From Luteipulveratus flavus (lineage in GTDB: Bacteria > Actinomycetota > Actinomycetes > Actinomycetales > Dermatophilaceae): 64,000 bases of DNA. A program made the position numbers and the translations under genes. Below the pieces are notes generated by a model. It was given only the letters and a program-made list of their open reading frames with translations, was not told where the DNA came from and did no database searches. Shown here one piece after another: positions 23,637-32,446 of the stretch; position 1 is the stretch's first letter; every line of letters begins with the position of its first letter. The stretch lies in NCBI RefSeq assembly GCF_029080175.1, contig NZ_JARFJC010000025.1. One strand, given 5' to 3'.

Positions 23637-25361
23637 TCAGCCGACGCTGACGGCCTTCCAGGCGGCGTCGACCGCCTTGCTCTCCGTGCTGCCGGCGCCG
23701 AACTCGGCGTCCGCGGCCTTGACCATGCCGGCGTGCAGGTCGGCGTAGGTCATGTCGCTCGTGCCGTAGTCCTTGATCGCGGTGTACCAGATCTTGGCGG
23801 CCTTGTCGGCGCCGATGCCGGTCACCGAGCTGCTGTCGCAGGTCTCGCTCGTGCCCCACTCCGACTGACCGCTGCCGTTGGCGAGCAGGAAGAAGGCGTG
23901 GTTGCCGACACCCGAGGTGTAGTGCGGGTCGTCGTTCGCGGTGGAGGAGCTCCAGCAGTCGTGCGACGCACCGTCCTTGGACGGCTTGTCCATGTAGCGC
24001 AGCGGGCTGCCGTCGCCGTTGATGTCGATCTCCTCGCCGATGAGGAAGTCCGGCTTGTCGACCGCGCTGTTGGCCTTGAACTCCACCATCGTGCCGTTGA
24101 CGTCGCTGTTGGCCTCGTTGATGCCGCCCACGTCGCCCTCGTAGCCGAGGTTGGCCAGCGCCTCCGCGACACCGTGCGACATCTCGTGACCCGCGACGTC
24201 GATCGCGACCAGCGGGGCGTTGTCACCCTCGCCGTCGCCGTACGTCATCTGCTGGCCGTCCCAGAACGCGTTCACGTAGCTGGAGCCGTAGTGGACGCGC
24301 GAGGGCACGCCCTTGCCGTCGTCGAAGATGCCGTTACGGCCGTAGGCGTCCTTGTAGTAGTCCCACGTGGTCGCCGCGCCGTAGTAGACGTCGACCGCCG
24401 CGGTGGCGCGGTCGTCGTTGCTGCCGCTGCCCCAGGCGTTGTCGGCGTCGGTGAACGGGTCGCAGCTGCCGCTCTCGCTGTTGTTCATGTCGCACGCGGA
24501 GTTGCCGCCGCGGTCGGGGTCGGTCAGCGTGTAGGAGCTGCCGTCCTGGGTGGTGCTGATCTTGACATCACCCAGGAAGAGCGACTTGCCGGTGCCCTCG
24601 GCCCCTGCGGTCGCCTTCGGCCGCGAGGCGTCCCGCGTGGTGGCGCGCGTCGTGCCGGACGGGTCGACCGCGTCCCAGGCGACCGTACGCAGGTTCGCCG
24701 GCGCCTTGGTGGTCAGCGTCGCCGCGTGGTGGACACCCTTGCGTGCCATGGCGGCCTTGGAGGTCGCGCCCGACATGAGCGTCTTCACCGTCTCCGAGGA
24801 GCGGATGGTCTTGCCGCTCTGCGCGTCCACCAGGACCGCCTTGCGGCTCGGCGTCAAGCCGTCGGACTGCACACCGGTGACGACCGTCATCCAGGCGAGC
24901 ACCGGCTTGGCGCCACGCGCGTCGACGACCAGCATCGGGTCGGTCGCGCCGTCGACGTTGAACGAGCGGGCGCCGGCGGCGGCGTTCGTGCGCGCAGTGC
25001 CCTTGGCGACCTTGGCCGTGGTGCTGACCGAGATCGGAGCCTGCTGCGCGACCGACTGACCGGTCACCTTGCCGCCCTTGCTGTGCACGACGAAGTCGCC
25101 ACCGACGACGGGGAGGCCGCGGTAGGTCCGGTGGTAGCGCGCGTGGCTGGAGCCGTCCTTGGCGGTCGAGGTGCCGACCAGGACGTAGCTGTCACCGGCG
25201 GCGCCCTTGACGGCGGCCGCGTCGGACTTCAGGTAGGACGCGACGGCGGCCTGGTTGCTCGGCGCGGCGTCGTCTCCACCGTTGGCGAAGGCAGGCGCCC
25301 CGGCCAGCGACCCGCACGCGAGCAGCGCGGTACCGGTCAGTGCGATGTGCTTCTTCCTCAT
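23637..25361 (-). CDS. Secreted thermolysin-family (M4) metalloprotease
   Basis: A 574-residue secreted zinc endopeptidase. The signal peptide (KKHIALTGTALLACGSLAGAPAFA) is followed by an FTP/PepSY-type propeptide (YHRTYRGLPVVGGDFVVHS region, about residues 85-110) and the M4 catalytic domain. VAGHEMSHGV is the HExxH zinc site and GGINEANSDV, some 20 residues later, gives the third zinc ligand Glu. DDPHYTSGVGNHAFFLLA holds the catalytic His. Asp/Asn-rich EIDINGDGSPLRYM suggests calcium binding. It has no C-terminal PPC or P/Homo B domain. It is divergent from a LysR regulator 221 bases away, a classical regulator-target layout. Confidence 0.94.
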   Translation of the reverse strand: MRKKHIALTGTALLACGSLAGAPAFANGGDDAAPSNQAAVASYLKSDAAAVKGAAGDSYVLVGTSTAKDGSSHARYHRTYRGLPVVGGDFVVHSKGGKVTGQSVAQQAPISVSTTAKVAKGTARTNAAAGARSFNVDGATDPMLVVDARGAKPVLAWMTVVTGVQSDGLTPSRKAVLVDAQSGKTIRSSETVKTLMSGATSKAAMARKGVHHAATLTTKAPANLRTVAWDAVDPSGTTRATTRDASRPKATAGAEGTGKSLFLGDVKISTTQDGSSYTLTDPDRGGNSACDMNNSESGSCDPFTDADNAWGSGSNDDRATAAVDVYYGAATTWDYYKDAYGRNGIFDDGKGVPSRVHYGSSYVNAFWDGQQMTYGDGEGDNAPLVAIDVAGHEMSHGVAEALANLGYEGDVGGINEANSDVNGTMVEFKANSAVDKPDFLIGEEIDINGDGSPLRYMDKPSKDGASHDCWSSSTANDDPHYTSGVGNHAFFLLANGSGQSEWGTSETCDSSSVTGIGADKAAKIWYTAIKDYGTSDMTYADLHAGMVKAADAEFGAGSTESKAVDAAWKAVSVG

Positions 25362-25446
25362 ATGAGGGTGTCCTCTCTAGGTTTCGGTGCTCCCACCTCG
25401 GCCCTTCGTGTCCCCCGAGGTGCGCCCCGACAGCAGCCGGGGAACC

Positions 25447-25460
25447 GTGGTTCGAACCAC
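25447..25460. promoter_or_regulatory. Perfect palindrome between the M4 protease and lysR genes
   Basis: GTGGTTCGAACCAC is a 14-base perfect palindrome 86 bases upstream of the protease ATG and 122 bases upstream of the regulator ATG. A second, weaker inverted pair TAGACC (25542-25547)/GGTCTA (25571-25576) adjoins the regulator start. Either could be an operator. Confidence 0.45.
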
Positions 25461-25582
25461 TCTGCCGAGCCGGGGCGGCGCGCGCCTATGCCAGCCGGTC
25501 ATGCCTTCCTTACCGACTCTTGGCCGTTCGGAAAGACCCGGTAGACCAGTCGATGGAAGTCGTTCCTTACGGTCTAGTAGCA

Positions 25583-26536
25583 ATGGAGATCGAGCTGCGA
25601 CATCTGAAACTGGTACAAGCGGTCGGCGAGCTGGGAAGCGTCTCGAAGGCCGCCGCCGCGCTGAGCACGACCCAGCCGGCGGCGACCCGCCAGCTGCGCC
25701 GGATCGAGGACTCCCTCGGCAGCCCGCTGTTCGAGCGGTCGGCCGAGGGCATGACGCCGACGCCGGTCGGCGAGATGGTGATGGCGCGAGCCCACACCGT
25801 CCTCACCGCGGTCGAGACGCTGTGCGCCGACGCCGAGCAGTCGACCGGGTCCGCGCCGAGCATCGTGACCGTCGGCGCTCGTACGGGCACGCCGCTGATC
25901 GCGATGGCCGAGTACCTCGACCGCGCCCTGCCGGCCACCCGGGTGGTGCTGGAGAGCGAGACGCGGATGCAGACGCTGGTCGACATGGTCGGCGCCGGGC
26001 TGCTGCACGCGGCCGCTGTGAGTGAGTTCGTCGGGTGGGAGGTCGACCTGCCGGCCGGCGTGGACAAGCAGACGGTCGGGGTCGAGCCGGTGTTCGTCGT
26101 CATGGCTCCAGACCACCCGCTGGCGCAGCACGAGGAGATCCAGGTGAGCGACCTGGCCGACGCCCGCTGGGTGCTGCAGCCGACCGACCTGGACCGCGAG
26201 CCCGACGTCTTCGCCCAGGCCTGTGCTCGCGCGGGCATCCGGCCCACGGTCGAGCACACGCTGCGGGGCGCGGCCGCCCTGGCGTTCATCCGGGAGGGCG
26301 GCCGCCTCGGCCTGTGCTACCCGACGGCGCGGTTCGACGGCCTGGTCACCCGCCCCATCCGACGCTGCCCGGTACGGGTGCGCCACCTGATGCTGACCGC
26401 CCAGCGCGGTCCCCTACAGGGGTACGGCGAGCGCCTGGCCCGCTCGGTGCGGGAGCGGATGGCGGCCGAGGTGCAGATGGCGCCTGCGTACGACGCGTGG
26501 CTGGAGCGCGAGCGTCCGCTGACCTCGGTGAGCTGA
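25583..26536 (+). CDS. LysR-family transcriptional regulator
   Basis: A 317-residue LysR regulator. The N-terminal winged HTH is MEIELRHLKLVQAVGELGSVSKAAAALSTTQPAATRQLRRIEDSLGSPLFER (residues 1-52), a textbook LysR domain. The rest is the periplasmic-binding-protein-like effector domain. ATG 25583 matches the family start; the frame is open upstream to 25340 but reads low-complexity sequence. It is divergent from the secreted M4 protease, which it probably controls, and 146 bases upstream of a sugar-ABC operon on the same strand, which could be a second target. Confidence 0.9.
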   Translation: MEIELRHLKLVQAVGELGSVSKAAAALSTTQPAATRQLRRIEDSLGSPLFERSAEGMTPTPVGEMVMARAHTVLTAVETLCADAEQSTGSAPSIVTVGARTGTPLIAMAEYLDRALPATRVVLESETRMQTLVDMVGAGLLHAAAVSEFVGWEVDLPAGVDKQTVGVEPVFVVMAPDHPLAQHEEIQVSDLADARWVLQPTDLDREPDVFAQACARAGIRPTVEHTLRGAAALAFIREGGRLGLCYPTARFDGLVTRPIRRCPVRVRHLMLTAQRGPLQGYGERLARSVRERMAAEVQMAPAYDAWLERERPLTSVS

Positions 26537-26621
26537 CGTCTCGCCACCCGGTCCGGTTTGCGGCGCTTGCGCCGGTCGGGCCGTCCGTGGAGGTCATCCC
26601 GAGTACGGTCGGGAGACGCCG

Positions 26622-26637
26622 GGTGACCGGCGTCACA
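26622..26637 (+). promoter_or_regulatory. CRP/GlxR-like site of the sugar ABC operon
   Basis: GGTGACCGGCGTCACA fits the CRP-family consensus TGTGA-N6-TCACA at 9 of 10 defined bases. It lies 45 bases upstream of the binding-protein ATG, which suits activation or repression by a CRP/GlxR-type regulator. The regulator gene is not in this window. Confidence 0.5.
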
Positions 26638-26682
26638 TGTTCGGTGTCGGTCCCCGCGGGGCCCGGGAGCTCTGGAGGTCCG

Positions 26683-27984
26683 ATGGGCAGGAAGACATCA
26701 GCAACCGTGGCGGGCGGCATGCTCCTCGCGGTGACACTCGCCGGGTGCGGCGGCGGCACCGGGGCCGGTGACTCGCAGCAGACCGGCGGAGGCGGCGGGG
26801 GTTCGTCCGCGGGGACGAGCGGCGGTGGTGGTGGCGGCGGCAAGACGATCAAGCTCGTCGCGGCGGAGTACTCCAAGGACAACACCGCGAAGTTCTGGAA
26901 CCAGTTCAAGGCCGCGTACGAGAAGAAGACCGGCAACAAGCTCGACCTCCAGATCGTCAGCTGGGACACCATCGACCAGACGTCCAGCACGATGATCCAG
27001 AACAACAGCGCGCCGGACGTCCTGAACCTCAACGCCTACGCCTCGTACGCCAAGGACAAGCTCCTCTACAGCTCCGACGAGGTCCTGTCCCCGACCGCGA
27101 AGGCCGACCTGCTGCCGGCGTTCGTCAAGAGCGGCACGTACCAGGACAAGATGTACGGCATGCCCGACCTGTCCTCGGCGCGGGCGTTCTTCTACAACAA
27201 GGCGCTGTTCAAGAAGGCCGGCATCATGAGCCCGCCGAAGACCTGGGCCGAGTTCGAGGCCGACGCCAAGAAGATCCAGGGCCTGGGCAACGGCAGCATC
27301 GGGTACGCCATGCCGCTCGGCCCGGAGGAGGCCCAGGCGGAGTTCTCGATCTGGACGTTCAACAACGGCGGGAACTGGAAGAACGGCGACTCCTGGACGA
27401 TCAACTCCGACCAGAACGTCAAGACGCTGGACTTCCTCAAGAAGCTCGCGACCACCGACAAGGTCACTCAGAACAACCCGGGCCGCACCAACCGCGCGGA
27501 CGCGTTCAACCTGTTCAAGTCGGGCAAGGTCGGCATGATCGTCGGGTTCTCACCCCTGGCCGGTGACCTCGACAAGGAGGGAAAGGTCGACTACGGCGTC
27601 GCGCCCATGCCGACCGCGGACGGCAGCGCGCCCAAGACGTACGGCGTGACCGACTACCTGATGGCGTTCAAGAAGCCGGGCAACCAGCAGGCGGTCAAGG
27701 ACTTCTACGACCTGTACTACTCCAAGGACCAGATCAACCAGTTCATCAAGGCCGAGGGCTTCCTGCCGGTCACCCAGACCGGTCTGGACTACTTCAAGTC
27801 CGACGCCAAGCTGAAGGTCTACCTCGACACGCTGCCGAACATCCAGCTCACCCCGACCGACGACCCCGCCTGGGACAAGGTCAAGCTCGCGGTGCAGCAG
27901 AACATCGGTTCCGGGGTCGGCTCCAACGGTGACCCGAAGAAGACCCTCGACTCCCTCCAGAAGACCGCGGAGAGCTCGAGCTGA
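26683..27984 (+). CDS. Sugar ABC transporter substrate-binding lipoprotein
   Basis: A 433-residue family 1 (MalE-like) solute-binding protein. It is a lipoprotein: GGMLLAVTLAGC has the lipobox LAGC, followed by a 40-residue Gly/Ser-rich tether. KLVAAEYSKDNTAKFWNQF starts the binding domain; SARAFFYNKALFKKAGI is a conserved family stretch. ATG 26683 has GGAGG at 26674-26678. It overlaps the permease by the ATGA, so all three genes form an operon. The sugar is unknown. Confidence 0.93.
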   Translation: MGRKTSATVAGGMLLAVTLAGCGGGTGAGDSQQTGGGGGGSSAGTSGGGGGGGKTIKLVAAEYSKDNTAKFWNQFKAAYEKKTGNKLDLQIVSWDTIDQTSSTMIQNNSAPDVLNLNAYASYAKDKLLYSSDEVLSPTAKADLLPAFVKSGTYQDKMYGMPDLSSARAFFYNKALFKKAGIMSPPKTWAEFEADAKKIQGLGNGSIGYAMPLGPEEAQAEFSIWTFNNGGNWKNGDSWTINSDQNVKTLDFLKKLATTDKVTQNNPGRTNRADAFNLFKSGKVGMIVGFSPLAGDLDKEGKVDYGVAPMPTADGSAPKTYGVTDYLMAFKKPGNQQAVKDFYDLYYSKDQINQFIKAEGFLPVTQTGLDYFKSDAKLKVYLDTLPNIQLTPTDDPAWDKVKLAVQQNIGSGVGSNGDPKKTLDSLQKTAESSS

Positions 27985-28946
27985 TGACCGTCCAGACCGG
28001 GGCCGCGGAGTCGACCGACACCGCGGCCCCGGCTCGTCAACGCCGCCGAGGGCGGCGCCGCCAGGTCGGGTCGCGGGCCTCGGTCCTGTCCGCGCTGCTG
28101 TGGCTCGGCCCGGCCCTGCTGCTGATCGCCGGGGTGGTCGTCTACCCGGCGATCGAGCTGGTCCGCGCCTCGTTCAGCCGGTTCTCGGTGACCGGCCTGC
28201 GGCTCGGGGACGCCGGCGGCACCAACTACCGCCGGGTCCTGGACCACCCCGACCTCGGGACCGTCCTGACCAACACGCTGGTCTGGGTGGTCGCCGTCGT
28301 GGTGCTGACCGTGCTGATCAGCCTCGCCGTTGCCCAGCTGCTGTCCAAGGACTTCTTCGGCCGGCGGCTCGTGCGCTGGGCGCTGATCGTGCCGTGGGCC
28401 GCGTCCCTGGTCATCACGGCCAAGACGTTCGTGCTGATCTTCGACTTCTACTACGGCACCCTCAACACCGTCCGCGACCACCTGGGCATGGCGCCGGTGG
28501 ACTACCTGGGCAGCGACACCTGGATCATGCCGTCGATGATCCTGGTCGGGGTCTTCGTCTCCATCCCCTTCACCGCCTACGTCTTCATCGCCGGGCTGAG
28601 CGCGATCCCCGACGAGGTGTACGAGGCCGCCCGCATCGACGGCGCCGGCCCGTGGCAGATCTACCGCCGGATCACGCTGCCGCTGCTGCGTCCCGCGCTG
28701 ATGGTCGCCTCGGTGCTGAACATCATCTACGTGTTCAACTCCTTCCCGATCATCTACACGCTCAACGACCGCAACCCCGGCTTCGGGCACGACACGTCCA
28801 TCACGTTCATGTACAAGCTGGCGTTCAAGAGCGCCGAGAAGGACGTCGGGATGTCCGCGGCCGCCGGCGTCTTCAACGTGCTGCTGATCCTCGTGGTCGT
28901 GATGATCTACCTGCGCGTGACGCGGTGGCGGGAGGAGACGGCATGA
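27984..28946 (+). CDS. Sugar ABC transporter permease (MalF-like)
   Basis: A 320-residue inner-membrane permease with about six membrane segments. An Arg-rich cytoplasmic start (RQRRRGRRRQVGSRA) precedes the first helix. The EAA loop is EVYEAARIDGAGPWQIYRRITLPLLRP (near residue 211), which contacts the ATPase. It overlaps the binding-protein stop by four bases. Its last 17 bases are duplicated directly after the stop (28930-28946 and 28947-28963). Confidence 0.92.
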   Translation: MTVQTGAAESTDTAAPARQRRRGRRRQVGSRASVLSALLWLGPALLLIAGVVVYPAIELVRASFSRFSVTGLRLGDAGGTNYRRVLDHPDLGTVLTNTLVWVVAVVVLTVLISLAVAQLLSKDFFGRRLVRWALIVPWAASLVITAKTFVLIFDFYYGTLNTVRDHLGMAPVDYLGSDTWIMPSMILVGVFVSIPFTAYVFIAGLSAIPDEVYEAARIDGAGPWQIYRRITLPLLRPALMVASVLNIIYVFNSFPIIYTLNDRNPGFGHDTSITFMYKLAFKSAEKDVGMSAAAGVFNVLLILVVVMIYLRVTRWREETA

Positions 28947-28963
28947 GGGAGGAGACGGCATGA
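28930..28963 (+). repeat. 17-base tandem duplication at the permease gene junction
   Basis: GGGAGGAGACGGCATGA occurs twice in a row (28930-28946, 28947-28963). Each copy holds a Shine-Dalgarno-like GGAGGAG and an ATGA. The first copy gives the minimal frame MREETA-stop; the second supplies the real start of the MalG-like gene. Confidence 0.9.
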
Positions 28964-29838
28964 GTGCCCTGGACCAGGTGCGTGACGTCCGGCCGGTGGC
29001 GTCCGGGTCGCGCGGGTGGCGGCGGGTCCGTCCGTACGTCCTGCCGGTGATCGGCCTGCTCGTCGGGCTGGTCTTCCTCGCCCCGTACCTCGTGATGCTG
29101 CTGAACGCGTTCCGCCCGAGCGCCGACATCGTCCAGGCTCCCGGCTCGCTGCTGCCGCGGGAGTGGCAGTGGGACACCTTCTCCCAGGTGCTCGGCGACG
29201 ACCGGTTCCTGTCCTGGCTGAAGACCTCGCTCATCGTGGCGGCCGCCTCGACGGCCCTGGTCATCGTGGTGGCGGTGCCGGCGGCGTACTTCACCGCGCG
29301 GTTCCGCTTCCCGGGGCGGACCGCGTTCCTGCTGCTGGTGCTGGTGACCCAGATGTTCTCGCCGACCGCACTGGTCGTCGGCATCTACCGCGAGTGGTTC
29401 AACCTGAACATGGTGAACACCTACGGTGCGCTCATCCTCACCAACGCGGCGTTCAACCTGGCCTTCGCGACGTGGATCCTGCACGGCTTCTTCTCCTCGA
29501 TCCCGCAGGAGATCGAGGAGGCCGCCCACCTGGACGGCTGCAGCCGGCTCACGACGCTGCGCCGGGTGATGCTGCCGCTGACCCGGCCCGGACTGGTGAC
29601 CGCGGTGATCTTCACCTTCATCGCCGCGTGGAACGAGTACGTCGTTGCGCTCACCCTGATGCTGGACGACGCGAAGAAGCCGCTGCCGGTGGGCCTGACG
29701 TCGTACGTCACCGGGTACGAGCAGCACTGGGACCAGCTGTTCGCCGCGTCGATCATCGCGATCGTGCCGGTCGTGATCCTCTTCGCGGTGATCGAGAAGC
29801 ACCTGGTCGGCGGCCTGACGGCGGGTTCGGTCAAGTAG
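28960..29838 (+). CDS. Sugar ABC transporter permease (MalG-like)
   Basis: A 292-residue second permease with six predicted membrane segments. The EAA loop is EIEEAAHLDGCSRLTTLRRVMLPLTRPG (near residue 186). It completes the importer with the lipoprotein and the MalF-like partner. No ATPase gene follows; the next gene is a GNAT on the other strand, so a shared MsiK-type ATPase encoded elsewhere is likely. Confidence 0.93.
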   Translation: MSALDQVRDVRPVASGSRGWRRVRPYVLPVIGLLVGLVFLAPYLVMLLNAFRPSADIVQAPGSLLPREWQWDTFSQVLGDDRFLSWLKTSLIVAAASTALVIVVAVPAAYFTARFRFPGRTAFLLLVLVTQMFSPTALVVGIYREWFNLNMVNTYGALILTNAAFNLAFATWILHGFFSSIPQEIEEAAHLDGCSRLTTLRRVMLPLTRPGLVTAVIFTFIAAWNEYVVALTLMLDDAKKPLPVGLTSYVTGYEQHWDQLFAASIIAIVPVVILFAVIEKHLVGGLTAGSVK

Positions 29839-29874
29839 GCACGGGCGGTACCGAGGCCCGGTCGCGGCCCGGCC

Positions 29875-30465
29875 TCAGGCCGGCTCGACCGTCTTCACCA
29901 TGACGCAGTTCTTCAGCCCCTTGGGCCGGTCGTAGGTGAAGCCCAGCCTCTCGTACAGCCGACGGGTGCCGTTGTAGAGGAACGATGACGACATCTTCTT
30001 GGTCTGGTCGGTCAGATCGTGCGGATAGCTCTCCACACGGCCACCGCCGGCCTGCGCGATCAGGTCGAGCGCCCCGGTGATCGCCAGCTCCGTCACGCCG
30101 CGTCGCCGGTGGCGCTTGTCGACGAACACGCAGGTGATCCGGTAGTCCGGATCGACGGTCTTGGTGGCGTCGTACTGCTTGAGGTGGTGCAGGGTGGGCA
30201 GCTCGACCGGGGTGCCGTACTCGGCCCACGCGACGGCCTCCTCACCGTCCATCACCAGGGCGGCGTGCGCCTTGCCCTGCTCGACGTAGGACTTCTTCAG
30301 CGCCCTGTTCGCCTCCGCGCCCTGGCCGCGCTCGGGGCCGTCCGGGTGGAACCAGATGCACCAGCAGCCGCCGAAGATGCCGTTGTGCCGCTGCACCATC
30401 GCGTCGAACGCCGGCCAGGTCTCGGGGCTGAGCGCCGCGATGGTGTACGACGACTGGGCGGACAT
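29875..30465 (-). CDS. GNAT-family N-acetyltransferase
   Basis: A 196-residue GNAT protein. ITCVFVDKRHRRRGVTELAITGAL has the acetyl-CoA-binding pattern (RHRRRGV), and an N-terminal segment with FGGCWCIWFHPDG carries two adjacent Cys around Trp, unusual for the fold. The substrate is unknown. ATG 30465 is four bases after the stop of the upstream PCD-VOC gene, so the two are cotranscribed. Confidence 0.82.
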   Translation of the reverse strand: MSAQSSYTIAALSPETWPAFDAMVQRHNGIFGGCWCIWFHPDGPERGQGAEANRALKKSYVEQGKAHAALVMDGEEAVAWAEYGTPVELPTLHHLKQYDATKTVDPDYRITCVFVDKRHRRRGVTELAITGALDLIAQAGGGRVESYPHDLTDQTKKMSSSFLYNGTRRLYERLGFTYDRPKGLKNCVMVKTVEPA

Positions 30466-30469
30466 GGGC

Positions 30470-31177
30470 TCAGCCCTTCTTCGCGGCGGACACGTCGACG
30501 CAGACGACACCGGTGTTGCCGTCCCGGTCGGCGATCACGGTGAGGCCGGGCGCCTCGCTGTCGTCGACGACCGTCCCACCCGCGGCGAGAGCGGCGGCGA
30601 TCCGCGGTGCCGCCGCCTCGGGCGCCAGGTAGACCTCGACGTGGAACCGCCGGTTCGCGTCCGCCTGCTCGTCGGCGTCGCCGAACCACAGGTTCGGTAC
30701 GCGGCCGGTGGCGTCCCGGACCTCGTCGCTGGGGGATCCTCGGCCCTGGGAGTCGCCGCTGCCGGTCAGCAGCGCGGCCCACACCGGCGCGATGACCGCG
30801 GAGTCCGCGGTGTCGAGGCCGAGCTCGAGCTCGCTCACCGAGGCCGGATCAGCGGCGATCCCGTGGTCGGCGGCGATCCGGGTGATCGCCCGCGCGAGGT
30901 CGACGTCCTGCTGGGTCACCCACTCGACGACGTACTCGGTGCCCTCGTCGTCGCGATAGACGGCGTCGTCGCTGACCAGCTCCAGGTCGACGTACCCCGG
31001 GCCGATCGAGACCCGCGGATGGTGACCGACCGTGTCACCCGCCTCGCCCACCGCGGCGACGAACCGTGCCCCGGTGGCGAAGTCGTCGACGAGGTAGCGG
31101 GCGTGCAGGCCCTGGGCCAGCTTGCGCCAGTCGGTCAGGTCGGCCGCGGCGATCTGCTCACCGTGCAGCATGTCCAT
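30470..31177 (-). CDS. Fusion of pterin-4a-carbinolamine-dehydratase-like and VOC domains
   Basis: A 235-residue protein with two halves. The first (about residues 1-105) is PCD/DCoH-like: HARYLVDDFATGARFVAAVGEAGDTVGHHPRVSIGPGYVDLEL carries the family core GHHPRV and W of VTQQDVDLARAI; Asp replaces the usual Glu/Lys/His four residues before the His-His. The second (about 120-235) is a VOC/glyoxalase-like domain with NLWFGDADEQADANRRFHVEVYLAPE and LTVIADRDGNTGVV (metal-ligand region). ATG 31177 (MDMLHGEQ) is preferred to the longer frame at 31228. It is operonic with the GNAT gene. Activity is unknown. Confidence 0.78.
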   Translation of the reverse strand: MDMLHGEQIAAADLTDWRKLAQGLHARYLVDDFATGARFVAAVGEAGDTVGHHPRVSIGPGYVDLELVSDDAVYRDDEGTEYVVEWVTQQDVDLARAITRIAADHGIAADPASVSELELGLDTADSAVIAPVWAALLTGSGDSQGRGSPSDEVRDATGRVPNLWFGDADEQADANRRFHVEVYLAPEAAAPRIAAALAAGGTVVDDSEAPGLTVIADRDGNTGVVCVDVSAAKKG

Positions 31178-31288
31178 GCATCGGGACAGTAGCCGTGATT
31201 CCGGACGTTCCGCGGCCCTTGGCCACATTGTCGCCGGGCGCCCGGCCGGATGCCCCGGTCGGCCGGCAGACCGACCGGGGCGAGCCGG

Positions 31289-32446
31289 TCACGGAGCGCC
31301 GGGCTCCACCGTCACCGGCGTGGCGTCGTCCGGCTGCGCGTCGACCTGCTCGACGAACGAGACGTCGACCTCGTGCGGCTGGATCTCGCCGCGCTGGATC
31401 TGCTCGGCGAAGTGGCACGCGACCCGGTGGGTGCCGGGGACACCCTCCAGCTCGATGGTGCGCAGCTGCGGGCGCTCGGTGTCGCAGCGCTCCTCCTGCT
31501 TCCACGGGCAGCGGGTGTGGAACCGGCAGCCGGTCGGCGGGTTCGCCGGGCTCGGCAGGTCGCCCGCCAGGATGATCCGCTCGCGGCGGTCCTCCGTCGT
31601 CGGGTCCGGCACGGGCACCGCCGACATCAGCGCACGGGTGTACGGGTGCAGCGGCATCGCATAGAGGTCGTCCGCGTCGGCCTCCTCGACGAGCGCGCCG
31701 AGGTACATCACGCCGACCCGGTCGCTGATGTGGCGGACGACGGCGAGGTCGTGCGCGACCACCAGGTAGGTGAGCGAGAACTCCTCCTGCAGCTCCTCCA
31801 GCAGGTTGACCACCTGCGCCTGCACCGACACATCGAGCGCGGAGACGGGCTCGTCGGCCACGATCAGCTGCGGGTTCACGCTGAGCGCGCGGGCGATGCC
31901 GATGCGCTGACGCTGACCGCCGGAGAACTCGTGCGGGTACTTGCGCAGTGCGGCCGGCGGCAGACCCACGGCCGACAGCAGCTCGCGCAGCCGCGCCGTC
32001 GCCGCCTTGCCGTCCTTGGCGAGGCCGTGCGCCTGCATGCCCTCCAGCAGCAGCGACTCCACGGTCTGGCGCGGGTCGAGGCTGGACAGCGGGTCCTGGA
32101 AGACCATCTGCATGTCCTGGCGCTTGCGGCGCAGTGTCTCACCCTTGAGCGAGGCGACGTCGACGCCGTCGAACAGCACCGTGCCCTCGGTCGGCTCCTC
32201 CAGCCGCAGCAGCGCACGCCCGAACGTCGACTTGCCGCAGCCGGACTCACCGACCAGGCCGTACGTCTCGCCGCGCTTGATCTGCATGTCCATGCCGTCC
32301 ACGGCGTAGACGTGCCCGACCGTACGGTCGAAGAAGACACCGCGCTTGATGGGGAAGTGGACCTTCAGGCCGCGGACGTCGACCAGGACGTCGTCGGGGA
32401 TGGCGACGTCGTCCTGCGGAGTCGTCTCGGTGGCAGCCGTCGACAT
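31289..32446 (-). CDS. dppF: Oligopeptide/dipeptide ABC transporter ATP-binding protein (DppF-like)
   Basis: A 385-residue ATPase of a peptide importer. Walker A GESGCGKSTFGR, LSGGQ-type signature (SGGQRQRIGIARAL), Walker B LIVADEPVSALD. The C-terminal part has the oligopeptide/dipeptide extension GDLPSPANPPTGCRFHTRCP with the four-cysteine Fe-S motif (C near 335, 341, 349). It is the last gene of the minus-strand Dpp operon and its ATG overlaps the dppD stop (ATGA). Confidence 0.93.
   Translation of the reverse strand: MSTAATETTPQDDVAIPDDVLVDVRGLKVHFPIKRGVFFDRTVGHVYAVDGMDMQIKRGETYGLVGESGCGKSTFGRALLRLEEPTEGTVLFDGVDVASLKGETLRRKRQDMQMVFQDPLSSLDPRQTVESLLLEGMQAHGLAKDGKAATARLRELLSAVGLPPAALRKYPHEFSGGQRQRIGIARALSVNPQLIVADEPVSALDVSVQAQVVNLLEELQEEFSLTYLVVAHDLAVVRHISDRVGVMYLGALVEEADADDLYAMPLHPYTRALMSAVPVPDPTTEDRRERIILAGDLPSPANPPTGCRFHTRCPWKQEERCDTERPQLRTIELEGVPGTHRVACHFAEQIQRGEIQPHEVDVSFVEQVDAQPDDATPVTVEPGAP

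Noticed and set aside
25441..25465. tRNA T-arm-like GGTTCGAACC
   Set aside because: The flanking bases do not form the five-pair T stem with seven-base loop, and no cloverleaf is found; it is a simple palindrome.
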